Source: Girardinichthys multiradiatus
Taxonomy: Eukaryota > Chordata > Actinopteri > Cyprinodontiformes > Goodeidae
NCBI RefSeq assembly: GCF_021462225.1
Contig: NC_061818.1
Span: forward strand, 18,373,462 to 18,437,461
Direction: 5' to 3'
Length of the DNA: 64,000 bases
This document shows, piece by piece, positions 12,761 through 24,804 of this stretch; the stretch's first letter is position 1, and each line of letters begins with the position of its first letter. Position numbers and translations under genes: made by a program. Below the pieces are notes generated by a model that worked only from the letters and a program-made list of their open reading frames with translations, had not been told where the DNA came from and did no database searches.

Positions 12761-13711
12761 ATTATTATCATGTAATTATCTAACATTTATCGCATGCAGT
12801 GATATTACAATAATGATAAATTTGAAATATAGTGTGCAAATCCAAGGGAGGTGGTGAAGACCATAATGTTCTCACAACTTTCTGTAGAGCATTGCAGATT
12901 TCTGTTGTTCCACACTGTGTTGACAATGCAATTCTGCATCCACAATTTGTTTTATAACTGACGCCGATGACGCCAGCTGATCATTGTAGCCCAATCTCTG
13001 TCTGTCATTTGAAATGTTGGATTAGAAAGTGTTGGCAGCTTTTGGGAAATCTCAGCATTAAGATGAGGATGTGCATTCTCTAAGGAATACACACAGTGAT
13101 TGCTATTCCAGTATTGCTAGAGGACCTCAAAGCAGGAAGGCTAGGAAAAAATATTTTTAATGCTATTCTTAAATTGTATTATATAACAATACTTAAAAAG
13201 AATTTGAAACTGACTAAAATCAATATCGGCAGGAGAAAGGTTGTCAGAAATCAGCCATAAAATTCAGTTCCATGCATCTCTAATTTTTATGCATATTTGT
13301 TAGACTGTTGGAGACACACTGACTTCAACAAACAGACAGGGCTCAACAATACATTCTGTATTATTATACTCAAAATAATGCAGATCTTTATGTGAATGTA
13401 GTAATAAATAAAACGGTTTTCAGGTTATTTTTTGACATTGTCAAAAGAGCCTTTGATTCAATAGCAGCAAGAAGGAAAAATATACAAAAATACATAATTT
13501 GGTCTCAGTTCATCTTTTATAAATCAGGTAGAATCTTTCTGCAAAGGACATGATTTATGGCACATCTATCATCTATATGTCTCAAGTCTCTTTATCATTT
13601 GATAATATAGAAGGTAGCTACTATCAAATTAGAAACACTAGAAATTGTAAAACTGGAATACTAAATAAGTGTTTACAGCACATGCAAATACTAAATAACC
13701 CTGAAGCCCAC

Positions 13712-13977
13712 CTGTCTGTGCGGGACACTCTCACGGCCCTCGCTGGGTGATCGTGACCAGCGCCGTTCCCGATCTCTTTCCCTATCCCTTTCATGTTCCC
13801 TGTCTCGGGAATGCCTGTGTCCATACTCGCCACCTCGTTCTGGCACGTAGCGCTCCTTATCCACAGAACCATGATGGTGGTGATGATGATGGTGGTGCTT
13901 GCGGTCTTTAGATCGACCCCGATCTCGGTCCATCTCTTTTGATGTGAGGTCACCTGACTGTGTAGTCGTGCTCATGT
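13712..13977 (-). CDS. cacna1a: cacna1a exon 46: polyhistidine and Arg/Asp-rich tail
   Basis: This 266-nt exon (88 codons plus 2 nt) begins (D)[18 protein letters not shown] and contains nine consecutive histidines, encoded by mixed CAC/CAT codons, then an alternating Arg/Asp/Glu stretch. It ends [18 protein letters not shown]. The histidine run and [11 protein letters not shown] are hallmarks of CaV2.1. Mixed codons suggest the tract is stable rather than a pure expanding repeat. The donor is CAG|gtgggc. Confidence 0.95.
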
Positions 13978-14108
13978 CTGTATGCAGGCATGATATTAGA
14001 TTTATAAGTGGGGCTAAGTATGTTAAAAACACATGATTGAATTTACAGATCATTCTCTTGATAACCTAAAAGCAACATATGTTAATGCACACTTCTATTT
14101 TCTCTGAC

Positions 14109-14319
14109 CTGTGTCAACTTCATTGTAGCGACAGAGGGACTTCTCAGACGCTCGATGACCACGATCCTTTCGGCGGTGACCATGTCTGGAAGTTCTCCCC
14201 TCGTCAGGTATTGAACACTCCATGTGGTAATCGTCAGCTTTTTCTCTGTGACCTCGCCCAGACCTGCTGTGGCCCAGAGACGAAGCGGACCGTTTCATGG
14301 GACTGTTGTCACTGATGGT
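14109..14319 (-). CDS. cacna1a: cacna1a exon 45: C-terminal tail
   Basis: This 211-nt exon (70 codons plus 1 nt) starts [20 protein letters not shown] and ends [20 protein letters not shown]. It aligns with mammalian [34 protein letters not shown]. It is rich in serine, arginine and histidine. A 131-nt intron separates it from exon 46. The donor is ACAG|gtcaga. Confidence 0.93.
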
Positions 14320-15959
14320 CTAAGGGCAAAAGAGAACCCACCAAGAGATGAAGAGAAAGGACTTTTTGTTGTGACTTCAAGATGCCGTTTTTTTGCGCAG
14401 AAATGGTTAAAAGAGTATGCGTATGTCCTAAATATCATACATTTTTATATAAGCTTCCTATTGGCATTTTTCTAAAAACTCATCTGAAGTACATGATCTG
14501 TGCATTCACTAATGTTACAAGCATGCTCCTTCAAAGTCACTTTAAAGGCAAATAAATTGTATAGGAGAGAGGTTGGCAAAGCAGCCTAAAGGGCATAGTT
14601 GGCCTATCATCGCTATAGAAAGCTTGATTTATGTCATATCTATATATTTAAAATTGTTACAATTACTGCTACCTAGAAAAATACCAGAGATCATTTAAAA
14701 AACTTAAACCTGGTAAAATTGTGAACATTCATAAACAATCAAGGTTCCAGATAAAATGTTTTTGCTAGCAGCACTTGGGCTCCTGAAGAAAAATAATTGC
14801 AATAAGTAAGCAAAGATTTAGAAGAACTGCCTAAATTAACACTTTAATATTTGTAGTGTCTTCACTCAATTAGTGAGGACACAAAAGTATGAAAACAGTT
14901 TCACAGAAAATACCAGGTTTCTGTTTCATTTTAAAGGCAAATATCACAGATTAAAACATTTAATTAACCTGAAATAAGACAAAACCATTGTCAGGCAGTA
15001 TAGCTATTTTCTCACAACACATAATTAATAGTTACAGTGTATGAAAGATACCTCCTTTTAAATGTTATTTCGAGAACTGTGTTTGATTAGGATGTTTTAA
15101 TTTTCTGTGGACCCATTAGATGATTCCTGCCATAAAATATTGGCACCTCTAAGAGAGCAATGGAGTTGGGGGGCTGGTTAAATGGTTACTGCCATTTACT
15201 GTAAATGGCAGTCCCCTAATTAAGAAAACAAGCAATAAATAAATAATACAAGAAATACAATAAAAGGAGATATTGGCAAACTGCCATGCCTTTCATGTTT
15301 CTTTGACTTGGTTTAGAAATGTTTTATAGGAGTCATTGCAACTTGCAATACTTCACTCAGAATTGCCCTAAACATGGCACATTCCAGGTTGCAAAACAGT
15401 TTTCTATTTCCACACCACGTGTGCCATGCAGTTTTTGTTTCCTGGCCTTAGTCTCCAAGAAAGGACTGCATGGACAGGTCATTTGGTGCAAAACTAGATA
15501 ATCTTTTCTCAGAACTAAATGTTTTTGACAGCTAAGCTGACCAAGATTTAAGTATTACAGATCAAAATAGCCCATCAGGATATAGGCTGGAAAATGCATA
15601 AAAATTTGAGAATTTCAACAACTTCTACATTCCCTGTCTATTTGCTCTATTTTTCCTTTTCATACTCCATCTCTCAGCACACATGCATGCACATTTTCTA
15701 TTGATACATTTATCTCCTTAAGTTTCTCGCATGCAAGTTGAGCAATGCTAAGTGCAGACTTGGACACAAACAGGGGATTATTGACATCAATAAAATTAAA
15801 CAGACAGGCTTGAGGACACACAGCAACAAAGCAGTGGCAGCAGCTAAGCAAAGAGGAAAGAGTCATATGATCCAGAGAAAGTAGTAAGAAAAGTTATGAA
15901 TGAAGTCAGGCAAATTTCTGCCCAATTCCAAACTTCAAACTGTATGGTTTGAAGGCTGG

Positions 15960-18635
15960 AACATGCTGTAGGATTATGGTAACAGCACTAGGCTGGTTTA
16001 AATCGTATTTGTCTGACAGATTCCGGTTCATGTAAATAATAAATCATGATCAAACTCCAGGGTTTGTGTGGAGTACTACAGGGTTCAGTGCTTGGGCCAA
16101 TTCTCTTTATATGCTTCCAATAGGTAAAATAATCAGGCAGCATGGGATACATTTCCACTGTTATGCTGATGAAACTCAGCTTTATTTATCCATCAATCCT
16201 TATGAATCCAACCACTTAGATAGACTAAAGACATCGCTTGAAGACATACAAACTTGGATAACTTTATATTTTCTGCTTCTTAATTCAGACAAGACAGAAG
16301 TTGTTGTCTTTGGACTGGAGTCTTTGAAAAAGAAATGCCTTAGTCAATAAATTAATATAGATGGCATTAAATTGACCTTTGGTAATAAAGCAAAAAACCT
16401 TGGTGTATTTTTGACCAGGACACATCATTTAAATCCCTGATTAAACATGTTTATATGATTTCCTTCTTTTACCTCCAGAATATTGCCAAAATTAGAAATA
16501 TCCTATCCAGGATTGATGCTGAAAAACTAGTCCATGCATTTGTTACTTCAAGGCTGGACTATTGTAATTCTTTACTATCAGGATGTCCACAAAATGCAAT
16601 TAAAGCCTTCAGCTGATCCAAAATGCTGCAGCAAGAGTTCTGATAAAAATTAAAAAGGCAGACCAAAATTCTCCTATTTTAGCGTCGCTTCATTGGGTCC
16701 CTGATAAATCCAAAATAGAATTAAAAATTCTCCTTCTCACATATAAAGCCCTTAATGATCAAGCTCTATCATACATTAGAGATCTGATTGTTCCATATAT
16801 TCCTACGTATATTCCTACCATATATTCCTACCATATAGCACTACGTTCTCAGACTGCAGGTTTAATGGTGGTTCCTAGAAGTAGAATGGTATGGAAGCAA
16901 ATCGTTACCATATTTCAAATGAAAAAGCATTTTCAGAAATGCTTTTTCATTTTAAGAATGTGGCTGCATTGTTTGACTCATAAATGAAATTAGTAATCAA
17001 TAATCCTATTTGCATTTTAATTTTCTTCTTCAAGACTGCTCATTCTTTCACTTAATTAAAATGAAAAGAAAAAGACATTTGAGATTTACTTTTCAAAATA
17101 TGCCCAGCAAATAGATACCAAAATTCAATTGAAATGTAAAATTTGAAAATGAAAAAGCATTTCCAGAAATGCTTTTTCATTTTAAGAATGTGGCTGCATT
17201 ATTTGACCCATAAATAAAATTAGTAATCGATCATCCTATTTGCATTTGCATTTTCTTCTTCACGACTGAACATTTTATGCCATTATCAAAAAGAAAACAA
17301 AGCAGAAATTGCTTTTTCATTTTCAAATTTTACATTTCAAATTGAATTTTGATATCTATTTGCTGGGGTACATTTTGAAAAATAAATCTCAAATGTCTTT
17401 TTCTTTTTCATTTTAATTAAGTGAAAGAATGAGCAGTCTTGAAGAAGAAAATTAAAACGCAAATAGGATTATTGATTACTAATTTCATTTATGAGTCAAA
17501 CAATGCAGCCACATTCTTAAAATGAAAAAGCATTTCTGAAAATGCTTTTTCTCTTGAAATATGGTAACAATTTGCTTCCATAGAACGGGAGGCCGATAGT
17601 TTAGTTATCAGGCTCCTCTCCTGTGGAACCAACTTTTAGTTTTAGTCTGTAAGGCAGACACCCTGTCTACTTTTAAGGCTAGGCTTAAAACTCTCCTTTA
17701 GGATAAAGTTTATAGTTAAAGTGGCTTAAGTTATCCTGATGATCTCTTTAGTTATGCTACTATAAGCTTAGGCTGCTGGAGGAAATAATGACCACTTTCC
17801 CTGACTCTGCTACATTCTCCTACTACTCTCCAGTGTTGCATTTTTTGCTGTTATTTCAGCTTTCAACTTTGTGTTCTCTCTTTGTTTTTTTTTTCTTCCT
17901 TGAAACTACATCTGGTCTGGCTCTGTGTTTCGCTGTGGCACCTTCCTGGAAGGGGGGATTGGCTGAGCTGCTGGTGCCAAAAACTTAATGTTCTCTTTCT
18001 ACAGATGATACACTTGTCTTTTTCTCTCAGTGTTTAACCCTGTCTCTCCTAGACATATCTACTGACTGAACTTCTACTGTGACTAACTGTATATGCTCTC
18101 TTTCATACTCTAGACTTGAGTTCATCTGCTTATGTGTCTTTATCTCCTAGATGAAGCCACTAAAGGAGCTATTACCATTAATGTTTTACTTTTCTTTCCC
18201 ATAGAAAGTCCTCCTGGAACACTGCTTCTATGTTCATTTTGTGTCTCTGCTTTCTTCTCTCAAACACCTAGCCTGGTTCTGCTGGAGGTTTCTTCCTGTT
18301 AAAAGGGAGTTTTCCTCCCCACTGTCACTACATGCATGCTCAGTATTAGGGATTGCTGCAAAGTCAATGCAAGCAATTGTCCCCTGTCGCGACATGCTCA
18401 CCCAGCAGGAGTGAATGCTGCAAGTCATTGATGCAATCTGCTGGGTTTCCTTAGAAAACGTTTTTAACAATTTGAATAATAAACTTGACTGCACTGTTTG
18501 ATAATAGGGATCAATTGGAATGTATGTACTTGACTTGAAATATGTATGATTCGACTGAATTGACTTTGTAAAGTGCCTTGAGACAACATATATTGTTAAT
18601 TGCTGCTATATAAATAAACTGAATTCAATTGAATT
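15960..18635 (+). mobile_element. L2-type LINE relic, interrupted
   Basis: Reading frames around 16066-16350 give the RT segments HFHCYADETQLYLSINPYES and LNSDKTEVVVFG. Later parts carry aagccttcagctgatccaaa and cattgggtccctgataaatc, both typical of fish L2 elements. The 3' end is gtaaagtgccttgagacaac followed by tgctatataaataaactgaa and an attgaatt tail. A 693-bp foldback element splits it at 16890-17582. The element is 5'-truncated and inactive. Confidence 0.82.
16890..17582. mobile_element. foldback (long inverted repeat) element inside the LINE
   Basis: Two arms of about 275 nt (16890-17164 and 17308-17582) are near-identical inverted copies, both starting TATGGAAGCAAAT at the outer ends. 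The central loop of about 140 nt contains a second, direct copy of part of the left arm (17150-17275 against 16919-17045). Short internal hairpins such as gaaaaagcattttcagaaatgc recur. Flanking GAATGG (16884-16889) and GAACGG (17583-17588) may be a 6-bp target duplication. No protein is encoded, so the element was non-autonomous. Confidence 0.85.
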
Positions 18636-18838
18636 AAGGTCTGAACCTACTTCCATCAGTTTGGAAGCTGGGGCTGGCATAAAATTTCAGGATTTTTTAA
18701 CTCCTTCTCAGATAACTTTCCCCTATAATAGTACATGATGGACACAACATGAAGACATCACATTGGAGGAAAAAAAAACATAGAAAGAAGAGGTTCAGAA
18801 TGATGAGAGGAACGAACGACAAAAGACAGGGTACATAC

Positions 18839-18877
18839 ACTTAGATTACTGCCACGGTGCTTCCCTTTCCTCCGCTG
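18839..18877 (-). CDS. cacna1a: cacna1a exon 44: small cassette exon
   Basis: This 39-nt exon reads QRRKGKHRGSNLS. It corresponds to the 36-nt mammalian exon 44 (RRRGRPRGNNLS), an optional exon. The extra codon comes from a tandem acceptor, catacag|CAG|CGGAGG, that could drop the first glutamine and restore the mammalian length. It has a gtatgt donor. It is very short but identified by phase, sequence and position between exons 43 and 45. Confidence 0.88.
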
Positions 18878-19344
18878 CTGTATGTGCACAAAGAAAACAC
18901 GCATACATACACAGCCACAAAAACACCAGAAGTATGGTCACACATGGAGCAAATCCATGAAACCAAGAGAGGGCAAGGAAGCAATTAAAAAATAGAAGGA
19001 TGGTTTGGATACAATGAGATAGGATAAGATACACCAAAACAAGTAAAAGCAAGGGATGTTAGTGGGAAGGTTCAAACCAGACAAAGATGGAGTGCCACAA
19101 TGAAGAAAAGAGAGTGGGACAGAAAGAAAAGGAGGGAAAGATTAGACACCAAAGCAGCAGTGATGGTGAAAGAAAAAACACTTACTGCTAAACACTGAGA
19201 ATGGTATGCACCACAACAGTACCATAGTGGCACTCAAATTATCAATAAGGCGCAGGTTTGATTGGCTAAATGGAATTTGTATGCCTAATTCATTTTAGCA
19301 TTGTTAGAAAGCCTAATCTCAGTTTATTATGTCAAGCAAATATA

Positions 19345-21705
19345 CAGTACCATGCAAAAATACTGACACAATTTATTCATTTTACAACCACCAATTTGTA
19401 TATGTTTTTTTTGTTTTTGTTTAGATATTATGTTATAGACAAACGCAAAGTGGTGCAAAATTGTGACGTGGAAGGAAAAGATTATATGGTTTTCCAATAT
19501 TTTCAAAAATTCCAAGTCTGAAGTATTGTATCCATACAGTCAAGCTCAAAACTATATATACCCCTGGCAGATTTAGGTTTGAAGTAATCTTTTAATTTAA
19601 GCCGGAGACACCCTACATGATTTATGGCCCGATTTTACCCCTTGATTCCCTGTCGGAGAGAATCTGTGCCAGTCTGTACTAGTTGTGGTCAGCTGGCAGG
19701 GCGGGTTGGCACAAAAATCTGTGTGAGATGTTGTGAAAAATAAAGTCTGCAAGTGTGTGAGGAGGATCAAAATGATCTCAGTCGCTGCAAAAAAAAGCTG
19801 TTTGAATTTTTCTAAAGTGTATCTGGAGGTAGTGTGAGCTGATCATAAGTGTTGCCAACAGCCATCGACAAAAAGAGCCTGAGGCACTGAAACAGCTGTG
19901 AACTGACTTTTTACCTTGATTTGTTACAATACAAGATTATGAACATAAACGCAAAGCAGCACTGAGCATAACACAAACTATAAATGTAATTACAATCAAG
20001 TAGTAAAAAACAAACAACAAAAGACAGATACCAACATCCAAGACTAAAACACATTAAGCAATGAAGTATCTTATTAATACAAACTAAACAATTAACGTGT
20101 TGACACTCCTGATTAATTTTTTTTTCCAAATAGAATAAATGTATTTATCATACATTGTTAATGTTCATTTGTGTGATCCAGTCCAAACATGATATTGTTC
20201 CCTGTTTTGATAGAAATATTATTTGGAGAATAAATCCAACATTTAATTCCAAAACCCCCAAACTCAAAACCCCATATACATGTTTAAATTCTCAACAGAA
20301 GTATAATCAAAAATAAATTCAACACTACCCAATCATATTCACTTATGATTTAAACTTCATGTAATCTGTTTTATTTTACTGCCACCTACTGGTGTGTTTG
20401 TTCCTTCAAAGTGTTGCCCTTGTAAGAGTTTGATGTGTCCAATTAGCTTTAGTTTGGTTTGGAGTGGCCCAGCCAACGTTCTGAGTAGAAGTTGAACTAA
20501 AAATTAGGGTGATGGCAAAGAGGCCTACCAACGTGAAAGACTTGGAGCTGACATGCCACTTTTAATAACATGCAAATAAAAACAAATACTTTTTTTTTTT
20601 CAAATTAACAAATTCCTTTTACATTATTTTATAATCTTTTAGGAAAGCCTTACTCATTCCCTATCAGAAACAAAGTTTTGGTTGAATGAAAATTATTTTA
20701 TATCTGAATCTGCCATGGGTATGAGTAATTTTGGCCTTAACTGCATATATTCATCCTCATGAGTCAATATCTTGTAGAACCACCTTTTATTGCAAATCTT
20801 TACAAGCTTTAAACTGAAGTGTTTGAAAATTCTTCTAAGCAAGAATCTTAAACTCAGTCAGACTGCAAGGGGTCTGTGAACAGCAAACACTAAGATTTGA
20901 CTCATATTCCTAATTTGATTTAGGCCTGAATATTGACTCAGTCATTCTAATACATGAATGTCCTAAGATCTAAACTATTTCATTGCACCTCTAGTTGTAG
21001 GTTCAGGCTTTCTGCCCTGCTGGAAGCACAACTGATATGTGTGGGTCTAAAGTCCTTCAGAGCCTCTGACAGGTTTTCCTCAATGACTGCCATCCATATT
21101 TCCATTAATTATAACCAGCTTCCCTGCACCTGCTGAAGAACTGTACACACACACAATGATGCTGAAACCAGCATGCATCACCATTGGGATGGTATTTTTA
21201 GGGTGATGTGTAGTATTAGTTTTCTTCCACACATAGTATTTTGCATGTAGTCTATATATGATCAGAGCACTATTTTCCACATTTGCTATGGCCAATACAT
21301 ACCCTGTGGTACACCCTAAATGAGAGTTTAGTTTTCTTTCAACAATGGCTTTTCCCTTGCCACTCTTCCTTAAAGATCAGATTTGTGAAGAGCCCAGCTA
21401 ATAGTGGTGTGATTAACAAATTCTTCAACCTGAGCTGTGGATCTCTACAGATGACACTTTTGCAATTAGTACCAGGTCCACTGGATTTTATTTAGGAATA
21501 TCAAAAATAATCTGGGCTAACAACAACTGCATTCCACACTTTTCAGATTTTTATAAAGATTATCTAAACCATGTATCATTTTCTTTCCACATCACAATTA
21601 TGCTTTACTCTGTGTTGATCTTTGTCCTGCCAATAAAATATAATAGTTTGTAACACGACACAGTGTAAAAAAGGTCAAGGATTATGAATACTTTACATGG
21701 CACCA
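19345..21705 (-). mobile_element. Tc1-like transposon relic (outer element of a nest)
   Basis: The ends match as inverted repeats: cagtaccatgcaaaaatac at the left and, reading inward from the right, tggtgccatgtaaagtattc, with TA at each border. The right-hand part (20750-21650) carries decayed fish Tc1-like sequence, such as ctgtgaacagcaaac, gagctgtggatctct and cacttttcagatttttat, with the transposase lying antisense to the plus strand. It is badly decayed and is split by another element at 19537-20743. Confidence 0.7.
19537..20743. mobile_element. second Tc1-like relic nested in the first
   Basis: The left end is cagtcaagctcaaaac...atacccctgg. The right end, read inward, is cagttaaggccaaaattact...atacccatgg. 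These are inverted repeats, with TA before the left end. No transposase reading frame survives. Its insertion separates the left end of the outer element from its body, so it is the younger of the two. Confidence 0.65.
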
Positions 21706-22665
21706 TATTTCTGTTTACGCAATCAAAGATGCGCTTAAGTTTTGTTCTTGAGTGTCCAAAGGAGCAGAATCAACAGCACATCAGTGACAACAACAGTGAT
21801 GACAGTTGGCAAAATAGCCACACGTATGAATTTGCATACACAAATACGCACACTTTGATTTCAAACAGCAGCACACAGCAAAGCAACAGGACCAATGTGA
21901 CTCTGAGGGCACAGAGAACAGTGAGATCACAGGAAACCTGCAAAGCACACACATGCACAACACTCACACCTGCACACATAGCCACACATGTTCAGCCACA
22001 CAGCATTATACTTGTTCTACCCCAAACAGTGAGTTTAAACCTTTGGCTGGAAGGGAAGAAACAGTTTAGTACAACACAGAAACTAAATAAATAGGTAGGT
22101 GTCCTGACAAACGACGAAGATAGAAAATAAAATAAGTGGGGCTAGAGAACTGTGTATGTATTTATAAAAGTTCTGTGTGTGGATGACAACCAGAGCACTC
22201 ACTGATACATGAATCATGATAAAATGGACGATGGCGTGAGATGAAAAAGAAAACAATCATGATTAAACACCTTCATGCAGGTGAAAGGTTAAACTGATAT
22301 TGAGAGGTCTGATTTAGACTTGCTTAGCAGAATTCTAGCAAGGGAGCAGCAGCTGGTAAAACATGTTTTAGCATTTCCATGTTTTAGCCAGAAATATTTT
22401 AATGAAGGACATGATTTTCATGATAGTTAGTGACACTGATTGTTTCTGATTAAACATGAATCTTATGTAAAACAAAAACCAGCAATTGCAGCAAATTGTC
22501 CAATGCTGTTTTAATATGTCCTCAAACTTTCAACAGTCTGTGACCTCAGGAGCAATTTTGACTCAGACCTTATAAGATGTAACGGTGACAAATAAAAGCA
22601 AGTGTGGCACACACATGATGGGGTAGAAAATATGTAGACAGTGGAGAGGTGGGGATGCTGCTCAC

Positions 22666-22779
22666 TTGGTTGTCGCCTGGGAGGCGGGGCATGGAAGCGG
22701 CCTTGCCGTGGCCTTCCATTGGTGGAAATTGCTCAGTATCCGAGATACCATCCTGCCCCATCTCTCTCAGCTCTACCGT
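22666..22779 (-). CDS. cacna1a: cacna1a exon 43: C-terminal tail (possible cassette)
   Basis: This is a 114-nt, phase-0 exon of 38 codons: [20 protein letters not shown] then [18 protein letters not shown]. It aligns with mammalian [20 protein letters not shown] and [13 protein letters not shown]. Because it is a whole number of codons in phase 0, skipping keeps the frame; exon 43 is reported as alternatively spliced in mammals. The donor is CAA|gtgagc. Confidence 0.93.
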
Positions 22780-24804
22780 CTGTAAACAGAGCAGGAGATG
22801 GTGTGACTGGCTGCCATGATAACTAACAGGGAGTAGTGGGACAGTTTGAAAATGTCTGGTGCAATAGAGAACCAAGGTTGGGAGAATTTGGAAAGTGTAC
22901 GTATTGGCATTGACGGTTGTAACGGTTTAAATTTAAACAAGAAATGACGGGAAGTACACTCTAGGAAATTGAAGGATTTTTTTGTTAAAAGACATTAATG
23001 ATACATAAGGAACCTTTGGAAAAATAGCAGGAATGGATTTGAGGAGAAAGTTATGTGCAACCCAAAGGACCTATGAAACAGACAACAATAAAAAAGTTAT
23101 CCAGATTCAATAGTGGCACACTGTAGGCAGCTAACAAGCAAAAAACGTACATCTGCTGGTGAGGGTTAGTATGCACCCAGTGCAGTAATACAAATCAATC
23201 GTATTTTTGCTGATACAATAGAAGTTAAAAAATTATCATAGGCAATTTATATTTTTATTTGCAATATACCAAAATCTGACCTGCAGGAACTGTTGTACTG
23301 GTCTTAACCTTTTAACCTATACATGTGTCAATTTAAAACCTTTTTAGACATCTGTCAGTCAGTGTAAATGGGTTGTAGTGTCGGATGCAGACACCACTAA
23401 GGCCACTGATTAGATCTATATTGAAGAAAAAACTTGGACGTGACTAACTTTCACTACAAACACAAGATAGATGCATGTGGTTGTGTGTTTCGAGGAAGAT
23501 ACAGAAGCATAAAAAAATGCATCTGAAGAGTAAGATTTAGAAGAGAAGACAGTTTACAAAAAACAAGAAGCATGTAAGAATGATACAACAGGAGCCCTTT
23601 GACTTTGTATCAATACAATCTTTGTTGTATAACAACAGAGATAGAAAACTGAGTGGAAATAGCATTCAAACATGGAAAAAATCTCAATTATAGTGAACAG
23701 CTTTGATTTAGGATTTATGTTTAAATTTAAATAAGTCATTAAATCAGTAGTTGTTGACAATGAGGACAAAGATGTTTTGACATTTTTTACAATACATTAT
23801 TGTAGTCAAAATTGCAAATACACTTATCATTGTTGTGAATTTCATAACATTTGGGGTTTTTATTGAGCTTTTGAACTATTCTTTTATTCTGGATGGACTG
23901 ATAATACAACATACAGTATAACTTCACAGAAGTTTAAGAATACAAGAACTGATTGTACAAGTTTGAATTGTTTGTGATTTTTTTCTAATCCACATAGTCA
24001 AAATTCTACATACAGGCTTCAATATATACAGGTGCCTCTCAATAACTGCTGATACAAGGCAGGATGCATCCATGCTTTCATGTTATTTACTCTGAATTCT
24101 AATCCTACCAACTAAAAGTTGCAGCTAAAGTCAAGGCTTATTGAAAGAGCTATAATCAATTTTTACAATCCGTTATTGTCCAAGTTCGTTGAGTCAGTGC
24201 ATATTGTAGCCTCAGGTTCCTTTTCTGAGTTGACAGTAGTACCATCCGCTACTGTTTTTTGGTGCCCATCTGCTCCCCATTTTCGTGTGACATCAACAAG
24301 GCAGTTTTTGACCACACAGCTGCCACTCGCTGAATATAATTTATTTTCAGAACTATGACGTTGTGCCTTAAAATCCCTTCAGATCAGCAGTTTCTTCAGA
24401 CCGGCCCATCTATTATCAGAATTCCAGTCAATATCCCCCTTTTCCGCTTTCTGATGCTTGGTTATGACCACCTCTAGGTGCTTAAATGTACAAAGTTGGA
24501 ATATGATTGGGAAGTCAGCGAATCTTACAAACAGGCAATTAAACAGGCAAATTCAACTCAAACGACTTTTGTTTTTAAAACGTTTTGCAGTTGTATGTTT
24601 AATCATTCCGAGAAAAAGGGTCAAATGTCTTAAAACCCATTAGTATGACATTCATGTCCATGATGATTTCTGACTGAGAGCCTAAAAAAAAAAAGTTAAA
24701 TACTCACTAACTCAAACTTACACATGACAAGGATCCATTTTCACTGTGTAGTGTTGGGTATTGTACTGAAAGTTTTCATGGGTGTGTCTTTTTGAACCTT
24801 TTAC
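22780..24804. other. intron 42 of cacna1a
   Basis: This 2.0-kb intron contains a decayed interspersed repeat at 24020-24650, listed separately. The rest is AT-rich with no recognised feature. Confidence 0.65.
24020..24650. mobile_element. decayed fish interspersed repeat
   Basis: Segments such as catccatgctttcatgtt, attgtagcctcaggttcc, gtgacatcaacaaggcag and agatcagcagtttctt follow, with many changes, a repeat I recognise as common in teleost genomes and likely a DNA transposon derivative. No terminal repeats or coding capacity are visible. The class assignment is tentative. Confidence 0.45.

Larger units (their letters stand above)
9155..13711. other. intron 46 of cacna1a
   Basis: This 4.6-kb intron holds a SINE at 10354 and an L2 LINE relic at 11520. 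The first 400 bases next to exon 47 are purine-rich on the plus strand, which is a long pyrimidine-rich run before the exon 47 acceptor on the coding strand. Nothing else was recognised. Confidence 0.7.
14320..18838. other. intron 44 of cacna1a
   Basis: This 4.5-kb intron is occupied over more than half its length by an L2 LINE relic (15960-18635) interrupted by a foldback element. The remainder, 14320-15950, is AT-rich with no recognisable feature. Confidence 0.7.
18878..22665. other. intron 43 of cacna1a
   Basis: This 3.8-kb intron contains a nested pair of Tc1-like relics (19345-21705). The purine-rich stretch 19060-19200 and CA-rich stretch 21830-22010 are low-complexity. Nothing else was recognised. 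Confidence 0.7.

Noticed and set aside
13624..13953. A second minus-strand frame with runs of isoleucine and threonine over exon 46
   Set aside because: It is an out-of-frame reading of the histidine repeat; the true frame is fixed by splice phase and by similarity to CaV2.1.
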